The notes: a model not told the origin generated them from the sequence alone. A stretch of 64,000 nt of DNA from Tenacibaculum mesophilum (GCF_003867075.1 NZ_CP032544.1:734001-798000); one strand, 5' to 3'; shown: positions 8,817-16,544, counted from the stretch's first letter. A program made the numbers and translations.

Positions 8817-9446
8817 ATGAAAAAAGCAATTTTTATCTTATGTCTTCTAATTGGAGGCTCACAGTTAGCACAAAGCCAAATACAAGGAGGTATTAAAGGA
8901 GGTATTAACTACAATTCTGACTCTTTTTCTGATGTAAAAAATGATGTCTTTGATGGGGCCAAAAGTAAAACAGGTTTTCATGCTGGTGCTTGGTTACGTA
9001 TAAAATTACCAGCTACTGGTTTATATATTAGACCTGAATTGGTATATACACAATTGAATAATAATGTTGTTTATTATCCAGAAGGAAAATCAAACAACTC
9101 AACAAATAACCAGAATGTCTCTTATGAAATTCAAAAAATAGATATTCCTGTTTTATTAGGTTTAAACTTTTTAAAAGTAGGACATGTTTTTGCTGGACCA
9201 TCTTTTCAATATATTTTAGACTCTGATTTTAACTTTAAAGATCTTAAACAAGTAAATTCTGACGGTTTTTCAGTTGGTTTACAGTTAGGAGCTGGTATTG
9301 AACTTGGTAAATTGGGATTAGATGTACGTTGGGAAAGAGCTTTGTCTGATACTGAGTCTAAATTTGTAGATAACAATATTAGTGAAAACGTAAATTTTGA
9401 TACTCGTATAAACCAAATTATTATAGGTTTATCATATAGGTTCTAA
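8817..9446 (+). CDS. PorT-family outer membrane beta-barrel protein
   Basis: This 209-residue protein has a signal peptide (cleavage after about residue 20, SQLAQSQ) followed by a beta-barrel pattern: IQGGIKGGINYNSDSF, FHAGAWLRIKLP, LYIRPELVYTQL, IDIPVLLGLNF, and a closing aromatic GLSYRF. This is the outer-membrane beta-barrel type found in PorT-family proteins. Paralogues are numerous in Bacteroidota and most have no known role; true PorT belongs to type IX secretion, but nothing here shows this copy does. It ends at a bidirectional terminator. Confidence 0.85.
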   Translation: MKKAIFILCLLIGGSQLAQSQIQGGIKGGINYNSDSFSDVKNDVFDGAKSKTGFHAGAWLRIKLPATGLYIRPELVYTQLNNNVVYYPEGKSNNSTNNQNVSYEIQKIDIPVLLGLNFLKVGHVFAGPSFQYILDSDFNFKDLKQVNSDGFSVGLQLGAGIELGKLGLDVRWERALSDTESKFVDNNISENVNFDTRINQIIIGLSYRF

Positions 9447-9464
9447 CTTTTAAATTTTAAACAT

Positions 9465-9499
9465 AAAAAAAACCGAAGTCTAAGACTTCGGTTTTTTTT
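9465..9499. terminator. Bidirectional terminator between convergent genes
   Basis: ACCGAAGTC / TAA / GACTTCGGT is flanked by A7-8 on the left and T8 on the right. It serves both the PorT-type gene (+) and the FKBP lipoprotein gene (-). Confidence 0.92.
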
Positions 9500-9516
9500 A
9501 TGTTTACTTTTTGACC

Positions 9517-10413
9517 TTAAAAAATATCCCTGTTTAGATAATCTGGTATCGTAGGCTTATTTGGATCACTAAAATCGTTAGCTGGGTTTCCATCTCCATT
9601 TTTATCCTCGTCTTTTGATAAAACTCCATCTCCATCATCATCTGTATCTAAGTAATTAGGAATATTATCTCCATCAGTATCATCATTTCTAGGGTTTCCA
9701 TCTCCATCTAAATCTTCTAATATAGAAGGTACTCCATCTCTATCATGATCTGTATCTTCTACAAAGTCGAATAAATCAATATAAAAGATTAACTGAGAAT
9801 TGGCAGGTATTCCTCCATTTACCGAATTTCTATAAGCTAAGCCTGAAGGAACAATCAAAATTCCTTTTCCAAATTTATCATAAGAAATAGGCTCTCCTTG
9901 GCTAGATGTATTAATACCTGCTTTAAAGTTTGGAATTCCTAAAGTCCACCCTCTAATAGGCGTAGGAGCATCGAACTGACTTCCTGATAATGTCAAATTC
10001 CACCAAATTGGAGTAGTTCCTGTTTGACTTAACTCTAGTTGATCTACTTTAGTTGTATACCATACTTGATAGTTAGTTAGAACAGAGTCTAACTCTGTAG
10101 GGTTACCTTTCGGAGATTGTCCTTCTTCTATGACTAAATGATATAAATCATATTCAATATCGTTTTCTGTATGTGTCTTTTTTATTAACCTACTATCTTC
10201 TGACAATGGTGTTTTACCAGCAATTATAGGTTTTATAGAATCTATTGTATCATCAAAATAATAATTCTTTAAAAATTTTGCTATCGAATCTTTATCTTTC
10301 AAAGCTTGAGCTTCATGGTCAAAATTGTCAACTAAAGAGTTGCTATCACTTCCACAAGCATACAAAAGAGTACCTATAATGGCTGTATAAAATACATGTT
10401 TAAATTTTATCAT
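9517..10413 (-). CDS. FKBP-type peptidyl-prolyl isomerase lipoprotein with Asp-rich calcium-binding tail
   Basis: This 298-residue lipoprotein (lipobox LLYAC, Cys about residue 20) should act in the periplasm or on the cell surface. The middle (about 105-215) is an FKBP domain: GWTLGIPNF, GKGILIVPSGLAYRN, GIPANSQLIFYIDLFDF. The last 80 residues are thrombospondin type 3-like repeats, DxDxDGxxD in several copies (DGDGNPRNDDTDGDNIPN), which usually bind calcium. FKBP lipoproteins are common in flavobacteria, and the calcium-repeat tail is a variant often associated with surface-exposed proteins. Isomerase activity is inferred. The upstream region is shared with the divergent Hsp15 gene. Confidence 0.87.
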   Translation of the reverse strand: MIKFKHVFYTAIIGTLLYACGSDSNSLVDNFDHEAQALKDKDSIAKFLKNYYFDDTIDSIKPIIAGKTPLSEDSRLIKKTHTENDIEYDLYHLVIEEGQSPKGNPTELDSVLTNYQVWYTTKVDQLELSQTGTTPIWWNLTLSGSQFDAPTPIRGWTLGIPNFKAGINTSSQGEPISYDKFGKGILIVPSGLAYRNSVNGGIPANSQLIFYIDLFDFVEDTDHDRDGVPSILEDLDGDGNPRNDDTDGDNIPNYLDTDDDGDGVLSKDEDKNGDGNPANDFSDPNKPTIPDYLNRDIF

Positions 10414-10451
10414 TTAATTCTGAAATTTTAACGCGCAATTTACCATTTTTA

Positions 10452-10459
10452 TACCTTTG
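10452..10459 (+). promoter_or_regulatory. Bacteroidota -7 box (TACCTTTG)
   Basis: A perfect TAnnTTTG lies 33 bases before the Hsp15-type gene. Confidence 0.6.
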
Positions 10460-10492
10460 TAAAAAATGAAACGATAAAAATTAACTTTTTAT

Positions 10493-10882
10493 ATGAGAAT
10501 TGACAAATATTTGTGGTGTATTCGCTTGTTTAAAACCCGTAGTATTGCCACAGATGCTTGTAAAAAAGGGCATGTTAAAATAGAAGGCACTAACCTAAAG
10601 CCATCAAAAGAAATATTTGGTAACGAAGAAATAACTATTCGAAAAAATCAAATTAATTACAAAATAAAGGTGTTAGATATTCCACCCAATCGAGTTGGAG
10701 CTAAATTGGTTGATTTATATAGAAAAGACATAACCCCTAAAGAAGAGTTTGAAAAAACTGAGTTATTAAAATACGCTAAAGATTATTATCGTAAAAAAGG
10801 AACAGGGCGCCCTACCAAAAAAGATCGTCGTGATATTGATGATTATTATGAAGATTCTAATAAAAATGATGTTAATTTGTAA
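10493..10882 (+). CDS. hslR: S4-domain RNA-binding protein, Hsp15 family
   Basis: This 129-residue protein begins with an S4 RNA-binding domain: MRIDKYLWCIRLFKTRSIA, then KKGHVKIEG. It has the basic C-terminal extension RKKGTGRPTKKDRRDIDDYY typical of Hsp15. Hsp15 binds 50S subunits that carry a trapped nascent chain and helps recycle them in heat shock. The length is close to the E. coli protein (133). The phosphoribosyltransferase gene follows 28 bases later and may be in the same transcript. Family assignment is secure; heat induction is not visible in the sequence. Confidence 0.92.
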   Translation: MRIDKYLWCIRLFKTRSIATDACKKGHVKIEGTNLKPSKEIFGNEEITIRKNQINYKIKVLDIPPNRVGAKLVDLYRKDITPKEEFEKTELLKYAKDYYRKKGTGRPTKKDRRDIDDYYEDSNKNDVNL

Positions 10883-10910
10883 ACCAAAACTAAGTTAAAG
10901 TTAACTAACT

Positions 10911-11414
10911 ATGACAGCCTTAAATAATATCATTTTAAATAATACTCAAGTTGAACAAAAAATTCGTCGAATTGCTTTTCAAATTTACGAAAGCAATAGC
11001 GACGAAAAAGAAATTATTATAGCTGGTATTGCTGATAATGGATATTTTTTAGCAGAAAAAATTTCGACTATTTTAAGTGACATCTCTCCTTTATCAATAA
11101 CTTTATGCAAAGTTTCTATCGATAAAAAAAATCCTATCAGTCCAATTACTACTTCTATTAAGAGTGAAGAATATCAAAATAAAGCATTAGTTTTAGTAGA
11201 TGATGTTTTAAATTCAGGAACAACTTTAATATATGGTGTAAAGCATTTTTTAGAAGTTCCTTTAAAAAGATTTAAAACAGCTGTATTAGTTAATAGAAAT
11301 CATAAAAAGTATCCTGTAAAAGCTGATTTTAAAGGAATTTCTTTATCAACTTCTATTAAAGAACATGTAGTTGTAGAGTTTAAGGTTAATGAAACAATTG
11401 CTTACTTAACTTAG
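10911..11414 (+). CDS. PyrR-like phosphoribosyltransferase family protein
   Basis: This 167-residue type I phosphoribosyltransferase fold shows the PRPP-binding loop LVLVDDVLNSGTTL (about residues 94-107) and the IIIAGIADNGYFLA loop near residue 40. The layout is closest to PyrR / uracil PRT-like proteins (the VNRNHKKYPVKADFKG segment). Whether it is a regulator or an enzyme cannot be told from sequence. Its 3' end overlaps the convergent shikimate kinase gene by nine bases, an arrangement often seen in flavobacteria. Confidence 0.85.
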   Translation: MTALNNIILNNTQVEQKIRRIAFQIYESNSDEKEIIIAGIADNGYFLAEKISTILSDISPLSITLCKVSIDKKNPISPITTSIKSEEYQNKALVLVDDVLNSGTTLIYGVKHFLEVPLKRFKTAVLVNRNHKKYPVKADFKGISLSTSIKEHVVVEFKVNETIAYLT

Positions 11415-11924
11415 TAATTTTTCTAACTCCTCTACTGTTTCATGTATGCTTTTATTATCAACTATTAATTTATATGTTGCTTTATTATAAAAGTAGCTTC
11501 TTTCAAACAAGTGCTTAGCAACAAACTCTGACAACTCGTCTTTGTTTAGGCGAGCTACCAGTGGGCGTTTACTTTTTTCGTTCGTTAGCCTATCTACAAT
11601 GGTAGTGATATTTGTTTTTAAATATACAGATTTCACATCATTAACACTTAATAATACATCCATATTCCCTGCATAACAAGGAGTACCGCCTCCTAAAGAC
11701 AAAATAAATTTGTTTTGTTTCTCTAAAAGTTCTTTTAGGTATACGTGTTCTTGTTTCCTAAAATAGATTTCTCCATTATTTTCAAAAATCTCAGAAACTG
11801 TTTTACCTTCCTTTTCCTCTATATATTCATCTAAATCTATAAACGGAATTTGCATTTTTTCGGCTAAAACTCGTCCAACAGTCGATTTTCCGCTCGCCAT
11901 ATACCCTAATAATACAATTTTCAT
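11406..11924 (-). CDS. aroK: Shikimate kinase
   Basis: It phosphorylates shikimate with ATP in aromatic amino acid synthesis in the cytoplasm. The 172-residue length is normal. Motifs seen: Walker A GYMASGKST (7-15), the shikimate-binding DLDEYIE (Asp about 32-34), EIYFRKQE with the conserved Arg, and LGGGTPC (about 77-83). All expected catalytic residues are present. It is convergent with the phosphoribosyltransferase gene (nine-base overlap at the 3' ends); the tRNA pair lies upstream on the other strand. Confidence 0.96.
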   Translation of the reverse strand: MKIVLLGYMASGKSTVGRVLAEKMQIPFIDLDEYIEEKEGKTVSEIFENNGEIYFRKQEHVYLKELLEKQNKFILSLGGGTPCYAGNMDVLLSVNDVKSVYLKTNITTIVDRLTNEKSKRPLVARLNKDELSEFVAKHLFERSYFYNKATYKLIVDNKSIHETVEELEKLLS

Positions 11925-11999
11925 AATCTAGTAATTAAGCAGTTACAAATATGAGTAAAAAATATTACAAAAAAGCTTTTTTGATTCAAAGAACAGTTG

Positions 12000-12007
12000 T
12001 ATATTTG
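12000..12007 (+). promoter_or_regulatory. Bacteroidota -7 box (TATATTTG) of tRNA-Lys
   Basis: A perfect TAnnTTTG lies 24 bases before the tRNA-Lys gene, with a TTTTTTG element about 16 bases further upstream that could be the -33 part. Confidence 0.65.
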
Positions 12008-12031
12008 CAACCGCTTTCACAAAGAAGCAAT

Positions 12032-12104
12032 GACCGGGTAGCTCAGTTGGTAGAGCATCTCCCTTTTAAGGAGAGGGTCCTGGGTTCGAGCCCCAGCCCG
12101 GTCA
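12032..12104 (+). tRNA. tRNA-Lys (anticodon UUU)
   Basis: A 73-nt cloverleaf can be drawn: acceptor GACCGGG with CCCGGTC, D-arm GCTCAGTTGGTAGAGC, anticodon stem TCTCC/GGAGA with loop CTTTTAA (anticodon TTT at 12065-12067), T-arm CTGGG TTCGAGC CCCAG, and discriminator A. The CCA end is not encoded. Confidence 0.98.
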
Positions 12105-12105
12105 C

Positions 12106-12134
12106 AAAAAGTTAAGCACATGCTTAACTTTTTT
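12106..12134 (+). terminator. Terminator between the two tRNA genes
   Basis: The GTTAAGC / ACAT / GCTTAAC stem is extended by A5 and T6 on the two sides and starts two bases after tRNA-Lys. tRNA-Leu may thus need read-through or its own promoter. Confidence 0.75.
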
Positions 12135-12141
12135 AGTTTAT

Positions 12142-12224
12142 GCACGTATGGCGGAATTGGTAGACGCGCAGGCTTGAGGGGCTTGTTTCCAACGGAAGTG
12201 CAGGTTCGACTCCTGTTACGTGCA
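12142..12224 (+). tRNA. tRNA-Leu (anticodon GAG)
   Basis: This is an 83-nt class II tRNA: acceptor GCACGTA with TACGTGC, D-arm GCGGAATTGGTAGACGC, anticodon stem CAGGC/GCTTG with loop TTGAGGG (anticodon GAG, 12176-12178), a long variable arm around TTTCCAACGGAA, T-arm CAGGTTCGACTCCTG, and discriminator A. CCA is not encoded. Confidence 0.97.
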
Positions 12225-12303
12225 CAATAATTATATACATTTTAGATAGTTAATCCTAAAATAAGAGTTATTCATCTACCTATGTATTAAATATCAAAGT
12301 AAA

Positions 12304-12338
12304 CCTCTTCAATTTACTATAAACTGGAGAGGCTTTTT
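12304..12338 (+). terminator. Terminator downstream of tRNA-Leu
   Basis: CCTCTTCA pairs with TGGAGAGG (12304-12311 with 12325-12332; one G-T pair), with a 13-base loop, followed by CTTTTTT. Confidence 0.65.
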
Positions 12339-12360
12339 TGTAAAGTCAATCTTAAAAACG

Positions 12361-13863
12361 TTACTTTAAGCTGTTTTTCATAAAGTCTTCTACTTCTTGC
12401 TTCGCTTTAATAGCTTCAACTTCATTAAATGTTTTTCCTTGTCCTCTTAATAAGTAAGCGTTAAACACATGACTTATATACAATGGTGATTTATTATCTG
12501 AAAAACCAACTGTATTATGACAACTAAAACAGTTTGCTAAATTGTCTGCTTCAATATCTTTTAAACTACTTTTAAAAGTTTGCGTGTATGTTTCCATGGT
12601 AACATTTGCACAGTTTACAGATCCTCTTGCTACTGAAGTACTATCTGGTGTTGCGTTTCCTATGTTTCCTCCCAAACTATTTATTTTAGCGGTTTGTTCT
12701 TCAGGAGTCATTCCATCAGTATCAATCCATAGAGAACCATTATAAAAATAGTTTTTCCATACATCGGTTAAGTTTTCTTTTACACAAGTATTAATATTTT
12801 CTATATTATCAAAGTTCATAGGTTCTTCTTGACTTGTCTTCATAAAGTTTCCTACACTATCTCTTGGAACTCCATACTTAAATAAATCGTATGCTTTGTA
12901 TGGTAATTTCACACTATCATTACTCCATGTAATTCCATCAATTCCAGTAGTATTAATTTTTTCAAAAAGTAATTTATCAGTAGCAGAAATTGCTTTGTTT
13001 TCTTTCCAATTGTAGTTTGGTGCTAAATCGTCGTGTTCAAACGTAGCCCAAATAAATTCTGGATGATTCTCTACAATACCTACAACATGCATTCCTAATA
13101 AAGCTACCTCAGTATTCGTATATGTTTCTCCATCTCTACTTAAAGCCGCCACTGTAGTATAATAATTACCTATCTCTTCTTCAGCAATTGCAGTTACTGG
13201 TGTCCATGATACTTTTAACTCTAAAGAACCTACCGGAAAAGATGCTTGGTTATTTCCACTTAAAGTTCCGCTAACTATAGAGTCTCTATACTTTCTTGAA
13301 GATTCTTTCATCGTAGGGCTTACGTGAATTGAGTAAAATACTGTTTCTGAAACCCCTTCTTTGTTATACGCAGGGTTTGTTTTTAAAATACCCCCAGGGC
13401 CTGCTTGGGCAGTATCTACCAACACTAAAGCAGCTCCTTCTTTTTGTTTTACATCTTGCATATGAGCCGTTACTTGATGCATTTCTTTTGGATTTAAAAA
13501 CAACGGTATTTGTGCTTTTATTTTAATTGGAGTTGGTTCTCCCCTCACTAAAATATAGAACAAAGAAACTTCATCGGTTGGTTTGGTTAGCCATAAAAAC
13601 TTTTGCCAAGACCATTGGTGAAAAATTGCATTGGTTGTGCTCGATACATCAAACGGACTTCCTTTTCCTTCTGCAGGAGGTGGAGTTTGTGTGTGAGGAA
13701 ACCAATTACTTTCACATAAACTATCTTTGACTGTTTGGTTATAAGCCATTTTGGCTATTGGTTCTAAAACATCATTTTCTTTTTTCTTCTTTTTACAAGA
13801 ATTCAAAAACACAACACCCATTACAAGCATTGCATTTAAAATAAGTTTGGCTGCTAATTTCAT
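12361..13863 (-). CDS. Lipoprotein with one C-terminal haem c-binding motif (CFSCH), function unknown
   Basis: This 500-residue lipoprotein has lipobox FLNSC (Cys about residue 23) followed directly by five lysines. Near the C-terminus is a single CxxCH, C445-F-S-C448-H449, the covalent haem c attachment motif, with about 50 residues after it. The large middle region holds blocks such as HQWSWQKFLWLT, SLELKVSWTPV, LLGMHVVGIV and FIWATFEHDDLAPN. I have an impression of similar blocks in uncharacterised proteins of other phyla near cytochromes. It may be a cell-surface or periplasmic electron-transfer protein, but no partner gene is nearby. Haem binding rests on one motif only. Upstream there are about 215 AT-rich bases with no clear -7 box. 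Confidence 0.7.
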   Translation of the reverse strand: MKLAAKLILNAMLVMGVVFLNSCKKKKKENDVLEPIAKMAYNQTVKDSLCESNWFPHTQTPPPAEGKGSPFDVSSTTNAIFHQWSWQKFLWLTKPTDEVSLFYILVRGEPTPIKIKAQIPLFLNPKEMHQVTAHMQDVKQKEGAALVLVDTAQAGPGGILKTNPAYNKEGVSETVFYSIHVSPTMKESSRKYRDSIVSGTLSGNNQASFPVGSLELKVSWTPVTAIAEEEIGNYYTTVAALSRDGETYTNTEVALLGMHVVGIVENHPEFIWATFEHDDLAPNYNWKENKAISATDKLLFEKINTTGIDGITWSNDSVKLPYKAYDLFKYGVPRDSVGNFMKTSQEEPMNFDNIENINTCVKENLTDVWKNYFYNGSLWIDTDGMTPEEQTAKINSLGGNIGNATPDSTSVARGSVNCANVTMETYTQTFKSSLKDIEADNLANCFSCHNTVGFSDNKSPLYISHVFNAYLLRGQGKTFNEVEAIKAKQEVEDFMKNSLK

Positions 13864-14045
13864 TGTTAATTAGTTTTTAATAATAATTACAAGTTAGGTA
13901 GTTTTATTCTTGCTTGTTAAAAAGATGTCATAAACTATTAAATTACAGTTATAAAGAGCTTTTTTTTGATACCAAGTGTAAGTAATATTTATACCTTACA
14001 CTTAAAAAAATATTTTATTTATTAAATTGAGCCAAAGAAAAGACT

Positions 14046-14053
14046 TAGTTTTG
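14046..14053 (+). promoter_or_regulatory. Bacteroidota -7 box (TAGTTTTG)
   Basis: A perfect TAnnTTTG lies 26 bases before the guanine deaminase start. Confidence 0.6.
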
Positions 14054-14079
14054 TAATCCTTTTTTTTTAAAATTAAACA

Positions 14080-14553
14080 ATGAATACACACGAAGAATAT
14101 ATGAGTGAAGCTGTAAAAGCAGCTTTAAAAGGAATGCAGAACAACGAAGGAGGTCCTTTTGGTTGTATTGTAGTAAAAGATGGTAAAGTTATTGGGCGCG
14201 GAAACAACAAAGTTACCTCTACCAACGATCCAACAGCTCACGCAGAAGTAACTGCTATTCGTGATGCTTGTAAAAATATAGGTTCTTTTCAGTTAGATGG
14301 TTGTATTGTTTATACTTCTTGTGAACCTTGCCCTATGTGTTTAGGAGCTATTTACTGGGCACGTCCTGATAAAGTTTTTTACGGAAGTAATCAGCAAGAC
14401 GCTGCCAACATTGGTTTTGATGATGAGTTTATATACAAAGAAATTCCGTTACCATACGAAAAGAGAAGTATTCCGTTTGAGCAAATAGGACGTGATATTG
14501 CTTTAGAACCTTTCCAGAAATGGTCTGAGAAAGAAGATAAAATAGAATATTAA
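14080..14553 (+). CDS. guaD: Guanine deaminase (CDA-fold nucleoside deaminase)
   Basis: This 157-residue zinc deaminase of the cytidine deaminase fold has HAEVTAIRDAC (zinc His and catalytic Glu, about 54-64) and the zinc cysteines in PCPMCLGAIYWA (about 84-95). The C-terminal part, with FDDEFIYKEI and FQKWSEKEDKIEY, matches the Bacillus-type GuaD (guanine to xanthine) better than the TadA tRNA deaminase. The length fits. It has a clear promoter box; a palindromic element follows. It acts in cytoplasmic purine salvage. Confidence 0.88.
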   Translation: MNTHEEYMSEAVKAALKGMQNNEGGPFGCIVVKDGKVIGRGNNKVTSTNDPTAHAEVTAIRDACKNIGSFQLDGCIVYTSCEPCPMCLGAIYWARPDKVFYGSNQQDAANIGFDDEFIYKEIPLPYEKRSIPFEQIGRDIALEPFQKWSEKEDKIEY

Positions 14554-14577
14554 AATACTAATGATTTACTAAAATAC

Positions 14578-14633
14578 CGTCATTCTGAATAATAATGAGA
14601 ATTCTTCTCTTTAGTTGGAATGGCGTTTCTTTT
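14578..14633. repeat. REP-like nested palindrome, possibly also a terminator
   Basis: The outer stem CGTCATTC (14578-14585) pairs with GAATGGCG (14618-14625; one G-T pair). An inner hairpin GAGAA/TTCTC lies at 14597-14609. A T-rich TTTCTTTTT follows. The CGTCATTCTGA start resembles intergenic palindromes scattered in marine Flavobacteria. Only one copy was noticed in this window, so repeat status is inferred. Confidence 0.45.
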
Positions 14634-14697
14634 TACTCTAAATCTAACTTCTAGTCTAGTCCTTACCTTCACCCCTACTAACTTTATTTATTGTATT

Positions 14698-15279
14698 ATG
14701 ATAGAACCATTAATCACATCAATTTCAAAATACATTAAGTTAACTTCAGAACAAGAAAGCATCATTAAAAGTTTTTGGACTGAAAAGACTCTTGAAAAAG
14801 GAGCATATCTTCTAAGAAATGGTGATGTATGTAGAACCGATAATTTTGTAATTAATGGAACCCTTAAAGCCTTTTATATAAACGCTGCTACAGGAACTGA
14901 AGAAGTTTTATACTTTGCTATAGAAAACTGGTGGGCAACTGATATTGATAGCTTTCAAAAGCAACAACCTTCTATTTATAATATCCAAGCAATAGAAAAA
15001 ACCAACTTGTTACAAATACGCTATGATTCTTTTCAGGAAATGCTAAAGCAAATACCTAAATTGGAGCGTTTTTTTAGAATTATACTCGAAAACTATCTTG
15101 GTAGCTTACAAAGAAGAATTATTCACAACAATGTGTATGATGCAGAACAACGGTATCTTGATTTTATAAAAGACTACCCAAAAATAGCAAACAAAGTTAC
15201 TCAATACTTAATTGCTTCGTACTTAGGTGTAACTCCTGAGTTTTTAAGTAGAGTTCGTAAAAAACACAAGCCATCTTAA
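14698..15279 (+). CDS. Crp/Fnr-family transcriptional regulator
   Basis: From the ATG at 14698 this protein has 193 residues: an N-terminal cyclic-nucleotide-binding-like beta roll (GAYLLRNGDVCRTDNFVINGTL..., about 35-115) and a C-terminal helix-turn-helix (VTQYLIASYLGVTPEFLSRV, about 167-186). A longer frame from 14620 starts inside the palindrome and adds 26 unlikely residues. The conserved cAMP-binding residues are not all visible, so the effector is unknown; Bacteroidota copies often control a neighbouring redox gene. The azoreductase-like gene starts 66 bases downstream on the same strand and is the natural target or partner. Confidence 0.87.
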   Translation: MIEPLITSISKYIKLTSEQESIIKSFWTEKTLEKGAYLLRNGDVCRTDNFVINGTLKAFYINAATGTEEVLYFAIENWWATDIDSFQKQQPSIYNIQAIEKTNLLQIRYDSFQEMLKQIPKLERFFRIILENYLGSLQRRIIHNNVYDAEQRYLDFIKDYPKIANKVTQYLIASYLGVTPEFLSRVRKKHKPS

Positions 15280-15345
15280 ACTAGGTCAATTTTTTTTACT
15301 TTTTCTACAACGAACTTTGCCATATCATGTAAACTATATTAAGAT

Positions 15346-15969
15346 ATGAACAAAGTACTTATTATTAATGCTAGTGTAAGAAACCAAAAATCGCACAGCA
15401 GAAAACTAACACAGCTTTTTGTAGATAATTGGCAACAAAAGCATCCTGACGATACGTTTTCGTACCGAGAAGTTGGATTAAAAGAAATTCCTCACATCAA
15501 CGAAAAATGGATTGCTAGTGCCTTTATTAAGCCTGAAGAAAGAACAGCAGAAAATCAATCAGGAGTTGCTTTGAGCAACGACCTAATTAAAGAATTTAAA
15601 GAACACGATGTGTATGTTATTGGTACACCTATGTACAATTGGTCTATTCCTAGCGGATTAAAAGCTTACATAGATCAGCTTATGAGAATTAATGAGACAT
15701 GGAAATTCCGCTCAGGAACACCCGATGGTGATTATGTAGGTCTTTTGAAAAACAAAAAAATGTTTATTCTATCTAGCCGAGGAGATACTGGCTATGGTGA
15801 AAATAAAAAAAACGAGCACATGAACTTCCAAACTACCTATTTAAAGTTTGTTTTTGGAATTATGGGTATTAAAGATATTACCATTATTTCTTTAGATAAT
15901 GAGGAGTTTGGAGGAGCTATTTTTGAAAACTCTAAAAAGAAGATATATCAAGAAATTGAAGCTATTTAA
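15346..15969 (+). CDS. Flavodoxin-fold NAD(P)H oxidoreductase (azoreductase-like)
   Basis: This 207-residue flavodoxin-like protein starts with MNKVLIINASVRNQKSHS, the FMN phosphate loop. It also has the active-site GTPMYNWSIPSGLKAYIDQL (about 93-112) and FILSSRGDTGY (about 137-147) of FMN-dependent NADH-azoreductases. Such enzymes reduce quinones, azo and nitro compounds with two electrons in the cytoplasm. A box with one mismatch to TAnnTTTG (GAACTTTG) lies about 35 bases upstream. It is probably controlled by the preceding Crp/Fnr regulator and ends at a good terminator. Confidence 0.87.
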   Translation: MNKVLIINASVRNQKSHSRKLTQLFVDNWQQKHPDDTFSYREVGLKEIPHINEKWIASAFIKPEERTAENQSGVALSNDLIKEFKEHDVYVIGTPMYNWSIPSGLKAYIDQLMRINETWKFRSGTPDGDYVGLLKNKKMFILSSRGDTGYGENKKNEHMNFQTTYLKFVFGIMGIKDITIISLDNEEFGGAIFENSKKKIYQEIEAI

Positions 15970-15980
15970 TCCACCATCAA

Positions 15981-16015
15981 AATGCTGTTTACATTTATCT
16001 AAACAGCATTTTTTT
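15981..16015 (+). terminator. Terminator after the azoreductase-like gene
   Basis: AATGCTGTTTA pairs with TAAACAGCATT (15981-15991 with 16000-16010) across an eight-base loop, followed by five T. Confidence 0.9.
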
Positions 16016-16096
16016 ATAGTCTCTTTATATCTCACAACACCTAACAAACATTTTTCTACACACGCACCTATTTTTATCTTTTTGTTGTTTGAAGTT

Positions 16097-16403
16097 GCTC
16101 CTCTTAGGCAGTAAATGACACTCCCCTTAGGCAAGGAGTGTTGACCCGATTAGGCTTCGTGTGTCGACCCGATTAGGCTTCGTGTGTCGACCCGATTAGG
16201 CTTCGTATGTCGACCCGATTAGGCTTCGTGTGTCGACCCGATTAGGCTTCGTGTGTCGACCCGATTAGGCTTCGTGTGTCGACCCGATTAGGCTTCGTGT
16301 GTCGACCCGATTAGGCTTCGTGTGTCGACCCGATTAGGCTTCGTGTGTCGACCCGATTAGGCTTCGTGTGTCGACCCGATTAGGCTTCGTGTGTCGACCC
16401 GAT
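16097..16403. repeat. Tandem array of a 23-bp unit, 11 full copies plus two degenerate units and a partial one
   Basis: The unit GACCCGATTAGGCTTCGTGT+GTC (23 bp) is repeated head to tail from 16143, with 11 full copies, then eight bases of a twelfth (16396-16403). Only one base differs in the whole array (A at 16207). The TTAGGC core also occurs at 16104 and 16127, exactly 23 and 46 bases before its position in the first perfect unit (16150), so two diverged units precede the array. Unit GC is 13/23, far above the surroundings. TAG and TAA stops recur in every frame because 23 is not a multiple of 3, so it is non-coding. The gap 16016-16544 otherwise holds only AT-rich DNA, a 7-bp inverted repeat at 16118-16141 and a small hairpin. 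Confidence 0.97.
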
Positions 16404-16426
16404 AAAAAAAGTTACACTTTTTTATC
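16401..16426. other. Small hairpin closing the 23-bp array
   Basis: GATAAAAAAAG and CTTTTTTATC (16401-16411 with 16417-16426) are complementary around TTACA. It begins in the last partial repeat unit. It is too AT-rich to be a convincing terminator. Confidence 0.35.
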
Positions 16427-16544
16427 TTCCTTTTTTTATATTTGGATGAGTAAAAATTGTTAAAAACCTTTACACAAAATAATTATGAATAACATATATG
16501 GATAAAACATCCATGTATATAAATTATGTGTTATAAAAAAGAAT

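Noticed and set aside
14620..14697. Longer start of the Crp/Fnr regulator
   Set aside because: It begins inside the palindromic element and adds a hydrophobic stretch not found in this family.
15892..16134. Reading frames on both strands around 15892-16134
   Set aside because: They overlap the azoreductase 3' end, a terminator and repeat DNA, have no family resemblance and no start signal.
16104..16400. TTAGGC as a telomere-like repeat
   Set aside because: The hexamer is only part of a 23-base unit and is not itself in tandem; resemblance to nematode telomeres is chance.
16143..16403. CRISPR array or plasmid-type iterons
   Set aside because: The units are directly adjacent with constant 23-base period and no spacers, so it is not CRISPR. 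Iterons need a Rep gene, and none is present; the setting is chromosomal.
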